Part shown: piece after piece, positions 1 through 10,382 of the stretch
How positions within the stretch are numbered: position 1 is the stretch's first letter
Layout of the letters: every line of letters begins with the position of its first letter
DNA from: Nephromyces sp. MM_2019
Taxonomy: Eukaryota; Apicomplexa; Aconoidasida; Nephromycida
Assembly (NCBI GenBank): GCA_015657535.1
Contig: JADHZB010001968.1
Location: 113,095 to 177,094, forward strand
Length of the DNA: 64,000 nt
Reading direction: 5' to 3'
Notes under the pieces: generated by a model
Seen by the model: the letters and a program-made list of their open reading frames with translations, nothing else
Told to the model about the DNA's origin: nothing
Databases searched by the model: none
Translations under genes and position numbers: made by a program

Positions 1-905
1 AAATATAGTAAGTATATAGTGTCGACAACCAATGAGCTTGAGGTAATAAGGAGCATGAAAAAAAATTAAATAAAGCGGTTAGGTGAAATAGAGCAAGAGA
101 AAAAACAAGTGATAGAGAAATTAGAAAAATTCGATAAGTTAAAATTGACATCAAATGAGGCTTCAAAGATTAATGAAGGCAAGAATATTACCTGTTTGAT
201 AAGTCTTTCAAGGGTTAGTGTGTTTTTAAACTATTTTCCTGAATTGTGATTTCTGGTTGTTTAAACAGTGTTTTAGGAAGGAAAAATTAAAAGATACATT
301 TATAAATATTCAAAATCAAGAGTATGGTGTTATCGCATTGAGCCAAGCTGATGAGCTAATGAAAAGGTGTTCAGATGTTGAGAAATCCAATTAAAATTTA
401 TTTTAAATATCATTGTTGACAGCTTTTACAAGTATCAAGAAGCAGGAGAATTGAGCTCACAAAAGATTGCAGAGGTTAAAACCAGCATTAAGATGGAGAT
501 TAAAATAAAAAATAAAGTAAATCTATAAAGCTATGTGAGATATTTAGTTTCAATGTCTAAAATTTTTTATAGTTAAGGCAAGAAATAAAAGACCTTGAAC
601 AAGAATTCTTAGATTTCCAGATTAAGAAATTGGGTAATTTTTTTGACTTTGATAGTGTTGCTAAAAGTAAAGAAAAGAAAGAGGTAAGTTGCTAGTGTTT
701 AAGGTTGGGAATTAGATTTTACAAAATTATAAATGCTTTTGATAATCTTCCCTAGAAAAATAAATCAACAGAGACACAGATTGTAGAATTATCTGAGTTA
801 AAAAAAATATTGGAAATAAAAAAGAACGATCTTAAATATGCTTTACAGAAAAACACTAAACTTAAAGAGAAATTATCAGAGCAAACGTATTTAGTTGGTT
901 TATAA
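1..905 (+). CDS. Coiled-coil protein, C-terminal part (5' end outside window)
   Basis: I do not recognise the family. Six exons can be joined: 1-42, 76-213, 269-366, 423-516, 573-683 and 756-905. The phases close (0,0,2,0,0) and leave 210 residues open from the first base to a TAA. The chain is almost entirely charged helix rich in Lys, Glu, Leu and Ile, for example GEIEQEKKQVIEKLEKF near the start and LRQEIKDLEQEFLDFQIKKL later, so a coiled coil is likely. No catalytic motif or membrane segment is visible. The first intron (43-75) would be only 33 nt; the others are 54-72 nt with ordinary GT-AG ends. The start codon lies upstream of the window. It faces the downstream RING gene tail to tail, with 167 bases between the two stops. 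Function unknown; a structural or scaffold role is only a guess from the coiled coil. Confidence 0.62.
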
Positions 906-1072
906 TCTATTTCTGTATTACAATTAGTCTTTAAAATGATAAATCAACATAGTTTTAAAATCAGTGTATAAGAAATTTCTAAAAAAAAGAAATTCATATT
1001 GACATTTAAACTTTTCTTTAAGAAACTGTGGATTTTTAAGAGTGTATTTCAATAAGTGTTATATCTCTCATT

Positions 1073-2009
1073 TCAAAAGTATATACGGATAATGTCACGA
1101 GGAGCATTCAATGTTGATCTACAAACAGGGCAAGATTTTTTCTGCTTCAAAGATACTTTGATACATTTATGGCAAAAGATATGTCCACATTTAGTTGCTG
1201 ACCATTTTGTGAGGTAATTGTTGTTGAACTGATATCAAGAAAAAAAATCAATTTCTTCCTGTTTACAAATCACAAATTTAAATATAACTAACATCATCAT
1301 CCTGTTCATTATCTTTATCATCTGAGTCAGAAAAATTATTGTTAGGCTTTCTAACCAATGGTCGCAGGCAAATAGGACAGTGATAGTTAAAATTAGGGTT
1401 CTCAGCTCTTATAAGTTGAGTTTCATCATCTAGATTGATAGGTTCATTTCCTCCTGTCTGTTGGTTGTTGCTTAAAAATCGATTTTGTCCTGGTGGTAAA
1501 AAATAAAAAAAGTTAAAAGCGCACAAGAAATTTTTAACTAGCCAGAAATGTTCCTTTTAAAATTAATTTTGAAAATAAAATAAATCATCCAGTTGTTCAC
1601 CTGGTAGAAATCGATGATGATAGATGTTATATTGCTGGGTAGGGGTTTTGAGCATAAAAGGTTCTATTTGATCTATGTCTATGGGTAGATCTGAAGATGT
1701 AGTGCTTTTTAAAGCACTTAGACTAGTTAAACAAGCATCTAAATCTATTACTTCAGGGATGGTGACTGCTTCATCGTGCTCTGTGATAAGTAGGAATTTC
1801 TTAAATTGTGGTTGTAGTTTTTATGACAATATATAGATGTAAGGGTATATGCAATATAGCTAATTTGCTAATACTTATCAAAGCCAAGCAAGCTTATTTA
1901 ATATGGGGAGATTTTTGTATGTATTATAAAGTGTACCATTTACTGAAGTTTGTTCTATATTCTCATGGCTTGAATCGTCTGGCTCTAATTCTATTTCTTG
2001 TAAATCCAT
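1073..2009 (-). CDS. C-terminal RING-finger E3 ligase, RNF4/Slx8-like (candidate SUMO-targeted ubiquitin ligase)
   Basis: Four exons on the minus strand, 1944-2009, 1601-1799, 1293-1489 and 1073-1228, encode 205 residues with consistent phases (0,1,0). A complete C3HC4 RING sits at the C terminus: C126-P-I-C129, then C168-G-H170, C173, C176 and C187-P-V-C190. The chain ends 15 residues later, as in RNF4 and Slx8. The loop between the second and third zinc ligands is long (38 residues) and very acidic. The N-terminal half has short hydrophobic-acidic motifs of SUMO-interacting type: VIDLD at 39-43, PIDID at 61-65 and INLDDE at 106-111. By family knowledge such proteins ubiquitinate poly-SUMOylated nuclear proteins; that role is inferred here. 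The start is the ATG of a 66-nt first exon whose donor joins in frame across a 144-nt intron. Another nuclear RING E3 is the alternative. Confidence 0.78.
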
Positions 2010-3416
2010 TTTTAAAGTACTCCCTTGGGGATGAATTAAAAAGATTTGAATTGGATAGGCAGTAAGAAATCAGTTGCAGTTTCTGACCTTAATATAAGTT
2101 GACTTGTCTCCATGACCTGCACATTTATCATTTAAAATAAGTTTTGATTAAAAATTCCAATATTATCATATTACATCATAATGGAGCATGAGTTAACTGA
2201 GTCGAATGCATTACTGCAGTATATTTTAAAGAAATAGTAGTCTATTTATATTGGTTAGTATTCATAAAAAGTCAAGCTGACAAAATTTCGAGCCTAAAAT
2301 AAAGATAGAAATGCGTCCCTCCTCTCTACAAGTCTTTAAGCTAATAAATAATATTAATCATTTAAAATTTTCAATATATCTTTAAAGATGTGATGGCTGT
2401 GGCTATGGGTGAAATATCTTATCTAAAAATGAATTGGTCGTGATAAAATAGGTCGAAACTTTCTGTGAAAAAAGATACTGGTTATAAATCTCCACCTAAT
2501 TTAATATTTGAGTGAGAAGATTTTAAAGTTTTTAAATTTTAACTCCTTGTTATACTGTGCCAAAGCACGTAATGATTTAATATAGGCAAAATATTCAACC
2601 AGAGAGCTGTTGTAATAGTGTAAATATTTTATAGTTGATCAAGTGCTTATGCATAGTAGTTGATTTTTAGGCTTAAACTAGGTAGGCTATAGTTTCCCAT
2701 AATCTTTGGGGTGAAGAAATTATGCGACTGAAAAAGTGGAGACAGGCCAGGATGCAATAGTAACAAAATTTCATTTTCCCTAACTCTGACTTAAATTACT
2801 TGTTAATTGATTATTGGTTTGAATTTCCTAGCAAAAAAGGCTTAAATTTTAAATTAACCTTGATTTTAAAAATAATTTCAATTCCCGGAAATTTTGAGCT
2901 AAAACCTAATAATCAATATCAATATCGTACGATAGTTTACATAAATTTATATATAAATGATTATTTAAAGCTATCTCAGATGAGTAGTATTAACTCAATA
3001 TTACGAAACATTTATTGCGCTCTCCAGAAATGGAATATACACATAAACTTAATCAATATAAGTTTCATTATAAATTAAATTATAAATCCAATTAAATTAT
3101 GAATTAAAAATTATACCCAGAAGTAGTATTATTGAAAAATCATTTATAAAGCATTTTTTTTATCGAGTCAATAGTATGCCTCGATAACATCTTACAACTA
3201 ATGGAAGTACTTTTTAATCAAACTCGATGTTAATTAAATTAAAGTTACTCTTGTCGAACTTGCTCTTACTCTAGATATGAAAGATGACACCATAAGAAAA
3301 ATGATACACTCATCCTGTAATTTTTCAGCCAGTGGCAGCTAAGCTAATGACAACATTTAAGTAAAATTCTTAAAGTCTATTTTTAATTTTATTATATAAT
3401 AAATAAAGACCGACAT
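2010..3416. other. Spacer without a supported gene
   Basis: About 1.4 kb between the divergent starts of the RING gene and the quinone oxidoreductase. It probably holds both promoters. A 92-codon open frame near 2800-3078 starts on TTG, is rich in Ile, Asn and Leu, and has no recognisable motif or splice partner. I treat it as chance. Confidence 0.6.
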
Positions 3417-5075
3417 ATGAAGAATACTTTAAATTTGTTATCTTCAATAATGAAATCTGTATTTGTCAAAAAACCTGGTGGAGCAGAAGAACTATATATA
3501 GGTAGTGCTAACATACCAACAATAAAAAGTTCTGAAGTAATTATAAAAGTTATGTCATCTGGAGTAAATAGGATGGATATAATGCAACGCCAAGGTACTT
3601 AATAAAATTATTTTCTAAAATTAAATCGTTTCTGAGAAGCCTAAGATTCATGAATTATACCTACGATGTCTTAGATAAATTTCAAGATGAAATTTATTCC
3701 TCATTTTCTCAGGTAGATATCCTGTTCCACCCGATGCTAGTGAAATTTTAGGAGTTGAATGCAGTGGGCTTGTGGAAGAATCCTTATCAGAAAAATTTTC
3801 CAAAGGAGATAAAGTTATGGCGCTAGTTTCAGGAGGAGCTTACAGTCAATATGTTGCCTCACCAGACGCTTACTGCATGAAAATACCCGAAAATTTAACT
3901 TTTGAACAAGTAGAATAATTGAATATTCGTGTATTTCCTAATTCAATTTTTCATCTCATAACTCTTTTATGACTTTGAACTTCAATTTTAGGCAGCTGGA
4001 ATACCTGAGGTTTGGATCACAGCTTATCAATTACTCCATCTAATTGCAGGTAAGCAACTGTAAAAAACCCTTCTAGGTCAACACCACAGGATTAAAATTG
4101 AGTTTTTCTTCAAGAAATTAGGGAAGGCGATAACATTCTCATACATGCTGCTGCAAGTGGTGTTGGATGCGCTGCAATACAATTAGCAAAACTATCAAAA
4201 GCAAATCACATAATTGCAACATCACGAAACTTCGAAAAATTGGAATATTGCAAGACTTTAGGTGAAATTGTTACATCTCATCCCTTTTTTTATAATTCGA
4301 AAGCGCATATTGACTAATTTGTCTCAGGTGCAACAACGACAATAACTTGTGATAATGAAAATAAATTTGCTAGTAAAGTCAATGAAATAACTCAGGGAAA
4401 GTATTATAAATAACTTATAGCAATTATACATTGTTAAAATTGACTTAATTAATTTCACTCTCAGCGGAGTAAATATCATACTTGATCCCATTGGGGCAAC
4501 CTACTTTGATGAAAACCAAAATGTATGCACGCGTGATACAAGGTAAAAAATTTAATTTTATCGATTAATATAGTGTCTGCAAAATTTTCTATTTTAAACT
4601 TATGAATACTAACATGAAACTAAATACTCAGATGGGTAATTTATGGTTTAATGGGAGGCTCACAAGTCAATTTAAATATCGCCAAACTACTTTTCAAAGG
4701 GGTTAGTATTTACTAAAGCTTATATAACCTTTTGAATATAGTTATTTAATTTATAAATGTTTCTTTTGAAACTAAACAGACGAGTATTAGAACTTCAACA
4801 CTTAGAAGCCGCCCGTATGAATACAAAAGATCACTCATTGATCAATTTACAAAAACTTGTATGAAAAAATTCGAGGATGGAACACTAAAGGTCTAGAAAT
4901 TTATATCCATACTCGTTTGCTAATTATATTCATCGGTATCTACTCTCGTAATTTTCAGACTAGCATTGATACTGTATTTCCTTTTGAGAAAGTAAAAGAA
5001 GCTCACAATTATATGGAAACAAATATGAATACTGGAAAAATAATTCTAGATTTCTCACATCAATTTCAGAATTAA
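3417..5075 (+). CDS. Zinc-independent quinone oxidoreductase (MDR superfamily, PIG3/TP53I3-like)
   Basis: Nine exons: 3417-3594, 3713-3909, 3992-4049, 4115-4261, 4328-4400, 4465-4542, 4632-4701, 4780-4890 and 4959-5075. They give 342 residues with every phase closing. Residues 11-27 (IMKSVFVKKPGGAEELY) and VMSSGVNRMDIMQRQG are the usual MDR opening. A nucleotide-binding AAASGVG lies at 156-162 and SGVNIILDPIG follows in the Rossmann part as NGVNIILDPIGA. STLRSRPYEYK matches the loop typical of PIG3-type enzymes. The chain ends with PFEKVKEAHNYMETNMNTGK, the normal MDR tail. The Cys/His ligands of zinc alcohol dehydrogenases are absent. The enzyme should reduce quinones with NADPH in the cytosol. 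The second Met (residue 12) lies where family members usually start, so translation could begin there. Length is normal for the family, and no damage is visible. Confidence 0.9.
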
Positions 5076-5538
5076 CTAATTGCAGATGTTGAAATTATAA
5101 CTAAAAATATACACATCAAAATACTATAAAGCTGCTACAAATTCAATGCAGATTTTAAAAAATTCATTCCAACAATTCCTCATTCCTTTCAAGTTCATTT
5201 GATAAAACTTATCAATGAATTTGATCTTTATTATGCTCCAATATAATTTTACTCCTCTTATACATCCTCGAAAAACTTTTCCTTACTGCTCCTAGCATAA
5301 TCTGTGTTTTATTAAAGTTAAGATTACAGACCAATTGGAAAACATTTTCTTAAGTAAATTTCTGATACTAAGCCTATATATACCTTTATATTTTCGTGAA
5401 TTTTTTTAAAACTAAATATTTCTTCAGTGCTTTTTATTTCGGCCTTATCAATCTTTATAAATTCTGAAAATTTAATAATTGAATTTTTTCAAAATAGTTC
5501 AATAGAGATACCATTATTCACAACAATAGATAAGTATT
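5076..5538. other. Convergent 3' spacer
   Basis: Sequence between the stops of the quinone oxidoreductase (+) and an orphan gene (-). T-rich on the plus strand with no open frame worth reporting. It presumably holds both 3' untranslated regions. Confidence 0.6.
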
Positions 5539-7241
5539 TTAAATTATCTTGTTATAACCTATTATTTTCCTAATTAAATTAGTCAATTCTATGTCTATAT
5601 CATTACTAATATTTTCTGGTTTTACAAGTTCATATGCCTCCTCCTGGTATACATTTGGTAAAATTGATTCGTTATATACTTCAGAGGGCAAAGACTCTAT
5701 GTCGTATCCATGAGAAGCACTATCACCGACAGTAGTAGCTAACAATTCTTGTTGATTGAGATCATCAAATTCTTCTAAAAATCTTTCAACCAAGTCCCCT
5801 TCAAGATCTGTATCACTACTTTGCATGTCGACATCACTTGGGTTACTTTTAACTATCTCGACTTGATTTATTTAAAAGTGTAAACCATAAAGTATAAAAT
5901 TTATTAATTTAAAACTTATACAAGCTTACTCATTTTTTCCGATGATTCGAAATTGTTGTAACAAACTTGAATTTCTTTAGTTCTATCAACTTTACTACTG
6001 CACTTAACTAAATCTATGCAATTTTTTGCAATCGTAGGAACACTCAGGCAATCCACGCAAAATATTAAATTTATTATCTTATCGAGACATCCTGTATTTG
6101 AGCTAGTGTCTGAGAAAATGGTTTTACAATCGAATCAAATAAATGTGGAGCATTCATATTGTACTCTGAAAATTTGAAAATTATATTATAATTTACCAGA
6201 TCTCAATCCCTTAATTACGTTCCCCTTATTATAGTTTTCATTACGATTTAGCAAATCACTATGCTTTACCTGTGTATTGTTAAACTTATATTTTGCTCTA
6301 TAGAAGAATTTGTAATGCGTTTTCTTACTTTAGACCACAATAGGGTGCATATTAATTTAAATGTTTCAGCATGTTGCCTGTTGGGAAATGAGAAAACTAT
6401 TTTCCGTTGATTGAAGTCTACTAACACAAAAACTTCATTTTTCGAGCATCTCGGTTGTAACATTTTAGTAGAAACTCCTAAAATAACTATTTTAATTAAT
6501 TTTAGCCCTCAAAGTGTTTCAACTTCATAGATACCTTTAAAATTGTCTCCTCTTGCTATAACAACAAATGGGATTATATCTACACTTTTCAAAAATTTTA
6601 CAGGAAATTCGATAACTCTTCCATCATATGGGTCTATTTGAATAGTTTCATAATCTTCTGTTACTTTAAAATAGACATCTGAGTTTTCCTAATAATCCAT
6701 TTCAATAATACAAATATCAAAGAAAAAGTTTTCAAAATATAATTATAAATTCCTCATTTTTATCGCTAATTCATCCTATTAAAGTTACTTAATGAATATT
6801 CACGGTAAATCTGATTACAATAAATTTGACTCACTTCATATGGTGAAAATTGAGTCAGGGGTATACCTTCTATAAGTCTCTTAGTGATTATATAGGAATT
6901 GTCCTTTGATCCTATAATCTTTTTATCTTCATTGTCCATTGACTATGAATAGTAAGCATTGAATCAAGTAATTTATATTAATTTTAAAACTTATATTTAT
7001 AGATTATATTGATAAATGAAATCAAAAACCAATGAAATATAATAAGTTTAACCAGGAATTTAGGTGATAAACTTGAATTATCAAAATAGCTGTAGGTTCC
7101 ATTTAGTATGCCTACTTCTTCAAGCTTGCTTTCTTCGGGTTCATAACTTTTACCAGTTAGCCTGTGAATATTTGATCTGATAGGCCTATTTTTTGAGTAA
7201 TGCTTAGCATTTTTATCAAATACTAAGAAGCTCTCTTCCAT
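5539..7241 (-). CDS. Orphan protein with a possible PH-like N-terminal region and an acidic C terminus
   Basis: I do not recognise this gene. Seven minus-strand exons, 7053-7241, 6835-6942, 6535-6688, 6329-6477, 6197-6269, 5930-6109 and 5539-5861, join in phase into 391 residues. Residues about 100-200 alternate short hydrophobic strands, such as VYFKVTEDYETIQIDPYDG and EVFVLVDFNQRKIVFSFPN. They end in a helix (AETFKLICTLLW), the order expected of a PH or PH-like fold; this is inference from pattern, not a match. The middle has scattered cysteines (CVDCLSVPTIAKNC). The last about 110 residues are strongly acidic. No signal peptide or membrane segment is visible. The ATG opens a well-formed first exon. 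It lies between a convergent neighbour downstream and a plus-strand spacer upstream, so context gives no functional hint. Confidence 0.68.
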
Positions 7242-7664
7242 GATTATGAAGTGATATTTTGAATACCAGTAATAAATATCATCAACTTAACATATAATTC
7301 TGACTAGAAATAACTAAACATCTTTAAAAACTTCTATTTATAATTTTAATTTTAATTTGGTCAATAAAACATTAAAAATTAGATACACGTAATTTAAAGA
7401 AATATATTTAAAGTTTTGGAGCATATTATACTTTATGAATTTTTATAATAATAATAGATTATTTAACAATACAAGATAAATAGTAGAATCATTCAAATAT
7501 GAAAAAATATTTTAATTCAAGTCTTATATTTTCTTATGATTATCTGGGTGAAAGTTCCAAAATAAAACTAGAATAAAGAGTTCTAATTATGTTTAACAAA
7601 TCAATCATTATGTATGAATGTTGCTAGGAGATTATAATTTTGTATTTTGATTTTATTTATTCAG
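7242..7664. other. Divergent promoter-type spacer
   Basis: About 420 bases upstream of the orphan minus-strand gene, extremely A+T rich. A possible first exon for the small candidate that follows (an ATG at 7536 with an in-phase donor four codons on) lies inside but cannot be confirmed. Confidence 0.45.
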
Positions 7665-8201
7665 CTCTTAAAACGTTTATTAGGTAAGTCAAATTAATTC
7701 ATTTATTAAAAAAGTGCCATATAATTGTTACGCTATTTAAAATAATAAAGTTTGAAGAATGATAAAATTTGGGTTTCTATATTTTAATTACTCTTTTTTT
7801 CTTCAGTACATGTATAAGAAAAAGTTGAAAGGAATGTTTCAGTCAGACATATACTTAATAAGTTGATAAATAAAGCCGAAAGAATTGAAGCTTATTGTGA
7901 CTTAAAATTTTTCTTTATCAGAGAATGGGTATATTTCAGTCTGCATAAGTGAAAAAACTAAGTAAATTATAGAAAGGTAGAAAGGATATAATCAAAGATT
8001 GAAATTAGTTAGTGAAGTGGTATCAATTGAAAAAGAGAGAAATGAAATAAATTTTAAGATTTAATCTTATAGTTTACCTCTACTCAGAGTGAAGGTTTTC
8101 TAAAACGGCTTGAGAAAGAAAAATTGAAATTTATCTTGATTCAAAAACATAATTTAACCAAATTACTGGAAATATCTAATTGCATATTTTTGAGAAAATA
8201 G
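7665..8201 (+). CDS. Possible small helical protein (weak gene candidate)
   Basis: Four stretches can be spliced in phase: 7665-7683, 7819-7948, 7998-8019 and 8088-8201. They give about 95 residues ending at a TAG. The reading is helical and basic, for example KVERNVSVRHILNKLINKAE and FLKRLEKEKLKFILIQKHNL. The joins use GT-AG ends and the phases close, but no start codon is fixed; an ATG at 7536 could supply one. Single open stretches of this length occur by chance in DNA this rich in A and T, so the argument rests on the spliced reading as a whole. No family recognised. Transcript evidence would decide. Confidence 0.33.
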
Positions 8202-8530
8202 TATAAAAAGTATACAAAATCAACACAAAAGTATTATAATAAAAGACATGAACAAAAAGGTCATAATGATAACCTAAGTTATTCTGTTTTATTTCTACAT
8301 CTTATCAATTGAATGTTGCACACTACACATTAAAATTATCGATCAACTTTTCTTAAATCTTCAAGAAACCAATTTTATTTTAATTTCATTGAACTTGACA
8401 TTAATACTCAACACATTGAATTATAAATATACTATATTCGCCAAAAAATCTAAGCAATTGAGAAGTTCTAAACTCTTAACAGCATCTCACTTATCTTTTT
8501 GCCTAATTCCGCCTAGGAACTCGTACTTTA
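8202..8530. other. Short spacer upstream of the RING-PHD gene
   Basis: About 330 bases with no open frame of note. It probably contains the promoter and 5' untranslated region of the gene starting at 8531. Confidence 0.5.
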
Positions 8531-9919
8531 ATGGAAAATGACTTCCAACTTAATAACCTTGTTGATACACTTGAGCAATGCTTGAGTATACTGAAATGCT
8601 CAATATGTCTAAACTTAATGCATCAACCAAATGCAGCAGTTCCTTGTGGTCACTTATTTTGTGAGCACTGCCTAAGGAAAGCTTTGAAGTATAGCAATGC
8701 TTGCCCAGTAATAAATTCTTAATACAACTTAAAAATGAACCCTGTGCCAGATCAATTTACATTCTATAAAGTCAAATAGTATTCAGTATTTCATGCTTGC
8801 TGACGAAAATTTAAACTCAAATTTCAATATATGAGTTTTAATTTCATAATAAATAGCCAAAACAAAAAAAATTACTAATTATACTTAAAAATAAAAATAG
8901 TTTTATTTTAAAACACACAAACTATTTAACTAAATACATTGATATTTGTGCTTAGATTTGTAAGCAAAGTTTGAATACTCGTAGAGGATCAAGAAACGAG
9001 TCTGAGCTACATAGCCTTATTGCAGGATTTAAAAGAATCCGATCAAACCTTCTTTATACAAAAATCGCCTCCCTTTCAAATGTTGAAATATCGCAATATT
9101 CTCAGGACATAAACTTATCAATTAGCTCAACATCCACCGAAATATCATCTCTTCAAATAGCCAAAAAAAGTTCAAATAAAGCTTCAAAGCACCATCAGGA
9201 ACCTTCATCAAAATCTAATGAGCTTATAATACTTCAGGAACATACTTTAGTTTGGCCCCAAGACTTCAAAGCTAACCATTCAATTCCGACAATATGTTTA
9301 GTATGCTTCAGGAACCCCCAATTTCAACATTCTAAGCTTTATACTTGCTCTGGACGAGATTGCTACACGACAGTGCATAAGGAATGTTATGGAAATGCCA
9401 AGGACAACCAAGATTGGCTCTGTGACACATGTCTGGATAAAAGGAATAGAGCATCTAAAGCCGCTTGCTGTATCTGTAAGAGTGACATCCCTTATGCACT
9501 GAAACCTACAAACACCGGTCATTTTGCACACTTATTCTGCGCCATTTGGGTCCCAGAATTATTCGTTTCGGATACAAAAGATATGCAACCAATTGCAGGT
9601 ACTAAATACAATTGTTTAACTACATATTTCAATTCCTTTTAATACTAAAATTAAACAATTCAGTTGATTGAGATTTGAAAAAATTATTGTTTCATTACAA
9701 GGCATAGAAGACATTAATGCCCAGAGATTTAATTTAAGTTGTTTTTTATGCAAGAAACGAAATCATGGTCCGTGCATACAATGTGCATATAAACGTTGCA
9801 GCATTTCAGTTCACCCGTGGTGTGCATTGGAAAATAACTATCTAATATGCACAAGTAATGAACCAGGAATACGTCTTCAAGACTTTAAATTTTATTGCAC
9901 GAAGCACAAAAGAATATAA
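8531..9919 (+). CDS. RING finger - PHD - extended PHD protein (BRCA1/BARD1-like N-terminal RING, PZP reader)
   Basis: Exons 8531-8707, 8956-9598 and 9702-9919 give 345 residues with matching phases (0,1). A full C3HC4 RING occupies residues 23-61: C23, C26, C39, H41, C44, C47, C58 and C61. The last pair is rebuilt across the first intron. A basic, Ser-rich linker follows. Then comes a canonical PHD finger (about 173-218: CLVC, then C, C, HKEC and CDTC) and, directly after it, a second zinc unit with GHFAHLFCAIWVPEL and SVHPWCAL, the hallmark of the extended PHD of AF10, JADE and BRPF proteins. PHD plus knuckle plus ePHD (a PZP module) reads histone H3 tails. RING plus ePHD is known from plant BRCA1 and BARD1, but no BRCT repeats are encoded here. 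I infer a chromatin-bound E3 ligase. The start is the first ATG, 22 residues before the RING. Confidence 0.85.
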
Positions 9920-10382
9920 GATGAGATAAGTTAAGCTATAGTAACTGGAAGCTACTCATCTCAAATCGGCTCTTCAAAAGGCAGTAATTACTTTTTTACA
10001 TTATTCGGAATATTTTGCGTATTTACTGCTATCAAGTACAAAGTTTAGATATCTTCTTGAACAAATATAACTATATCTATATATATAGTAGTATATAGGT
10101 ATCAATATATGTTTCTATGATATAGATGTAAATGAATGTCAACTTTAAAGATAATCCTTATCATATACCTTTTTATTAGATAGTAGAGATAAAAATATTT
10201 CAGATTCATAATAGGGATGAGATTTTGAATAATTTGATATATTTTAGAGATTTTAAAAAATTTCAGATTTCTATAAAAATAAATAAATCTTCAATTTATT
10301 AGCATTAAAATATTTTAATTGTTATAAATTAATGTATAATTGGTTAGAAAATTGTATAAGGTGTATATGGGTAAAGATGAGA
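9920..10382. other. Convergent 3' spacer
   Basis: About 460 bases between the stop of the RING-PHD gene (+) and the stop of NOG1 (-). It contains a TATATAG-rich run near 10078-10095. Nothing coding is visible. Confidence 0.6.

Noticed and set aside
1808..2065. 85-codon plus-strand frame
   Set aside because: Opposite strand of the RING gene's first exon and first intron; hydrophobic low-information reading.
2800..3078. 92-codon frame upstream of the quinone oxidoreductase
   Set aside because: TTG start, Ile/Asn-rich, no motif and no splice partner; expected by chance at this composition.
9298..9531. Minus-strand frame of 77 codons
   Set aside because: Antisense shadow of the PHD-ePHD exon.
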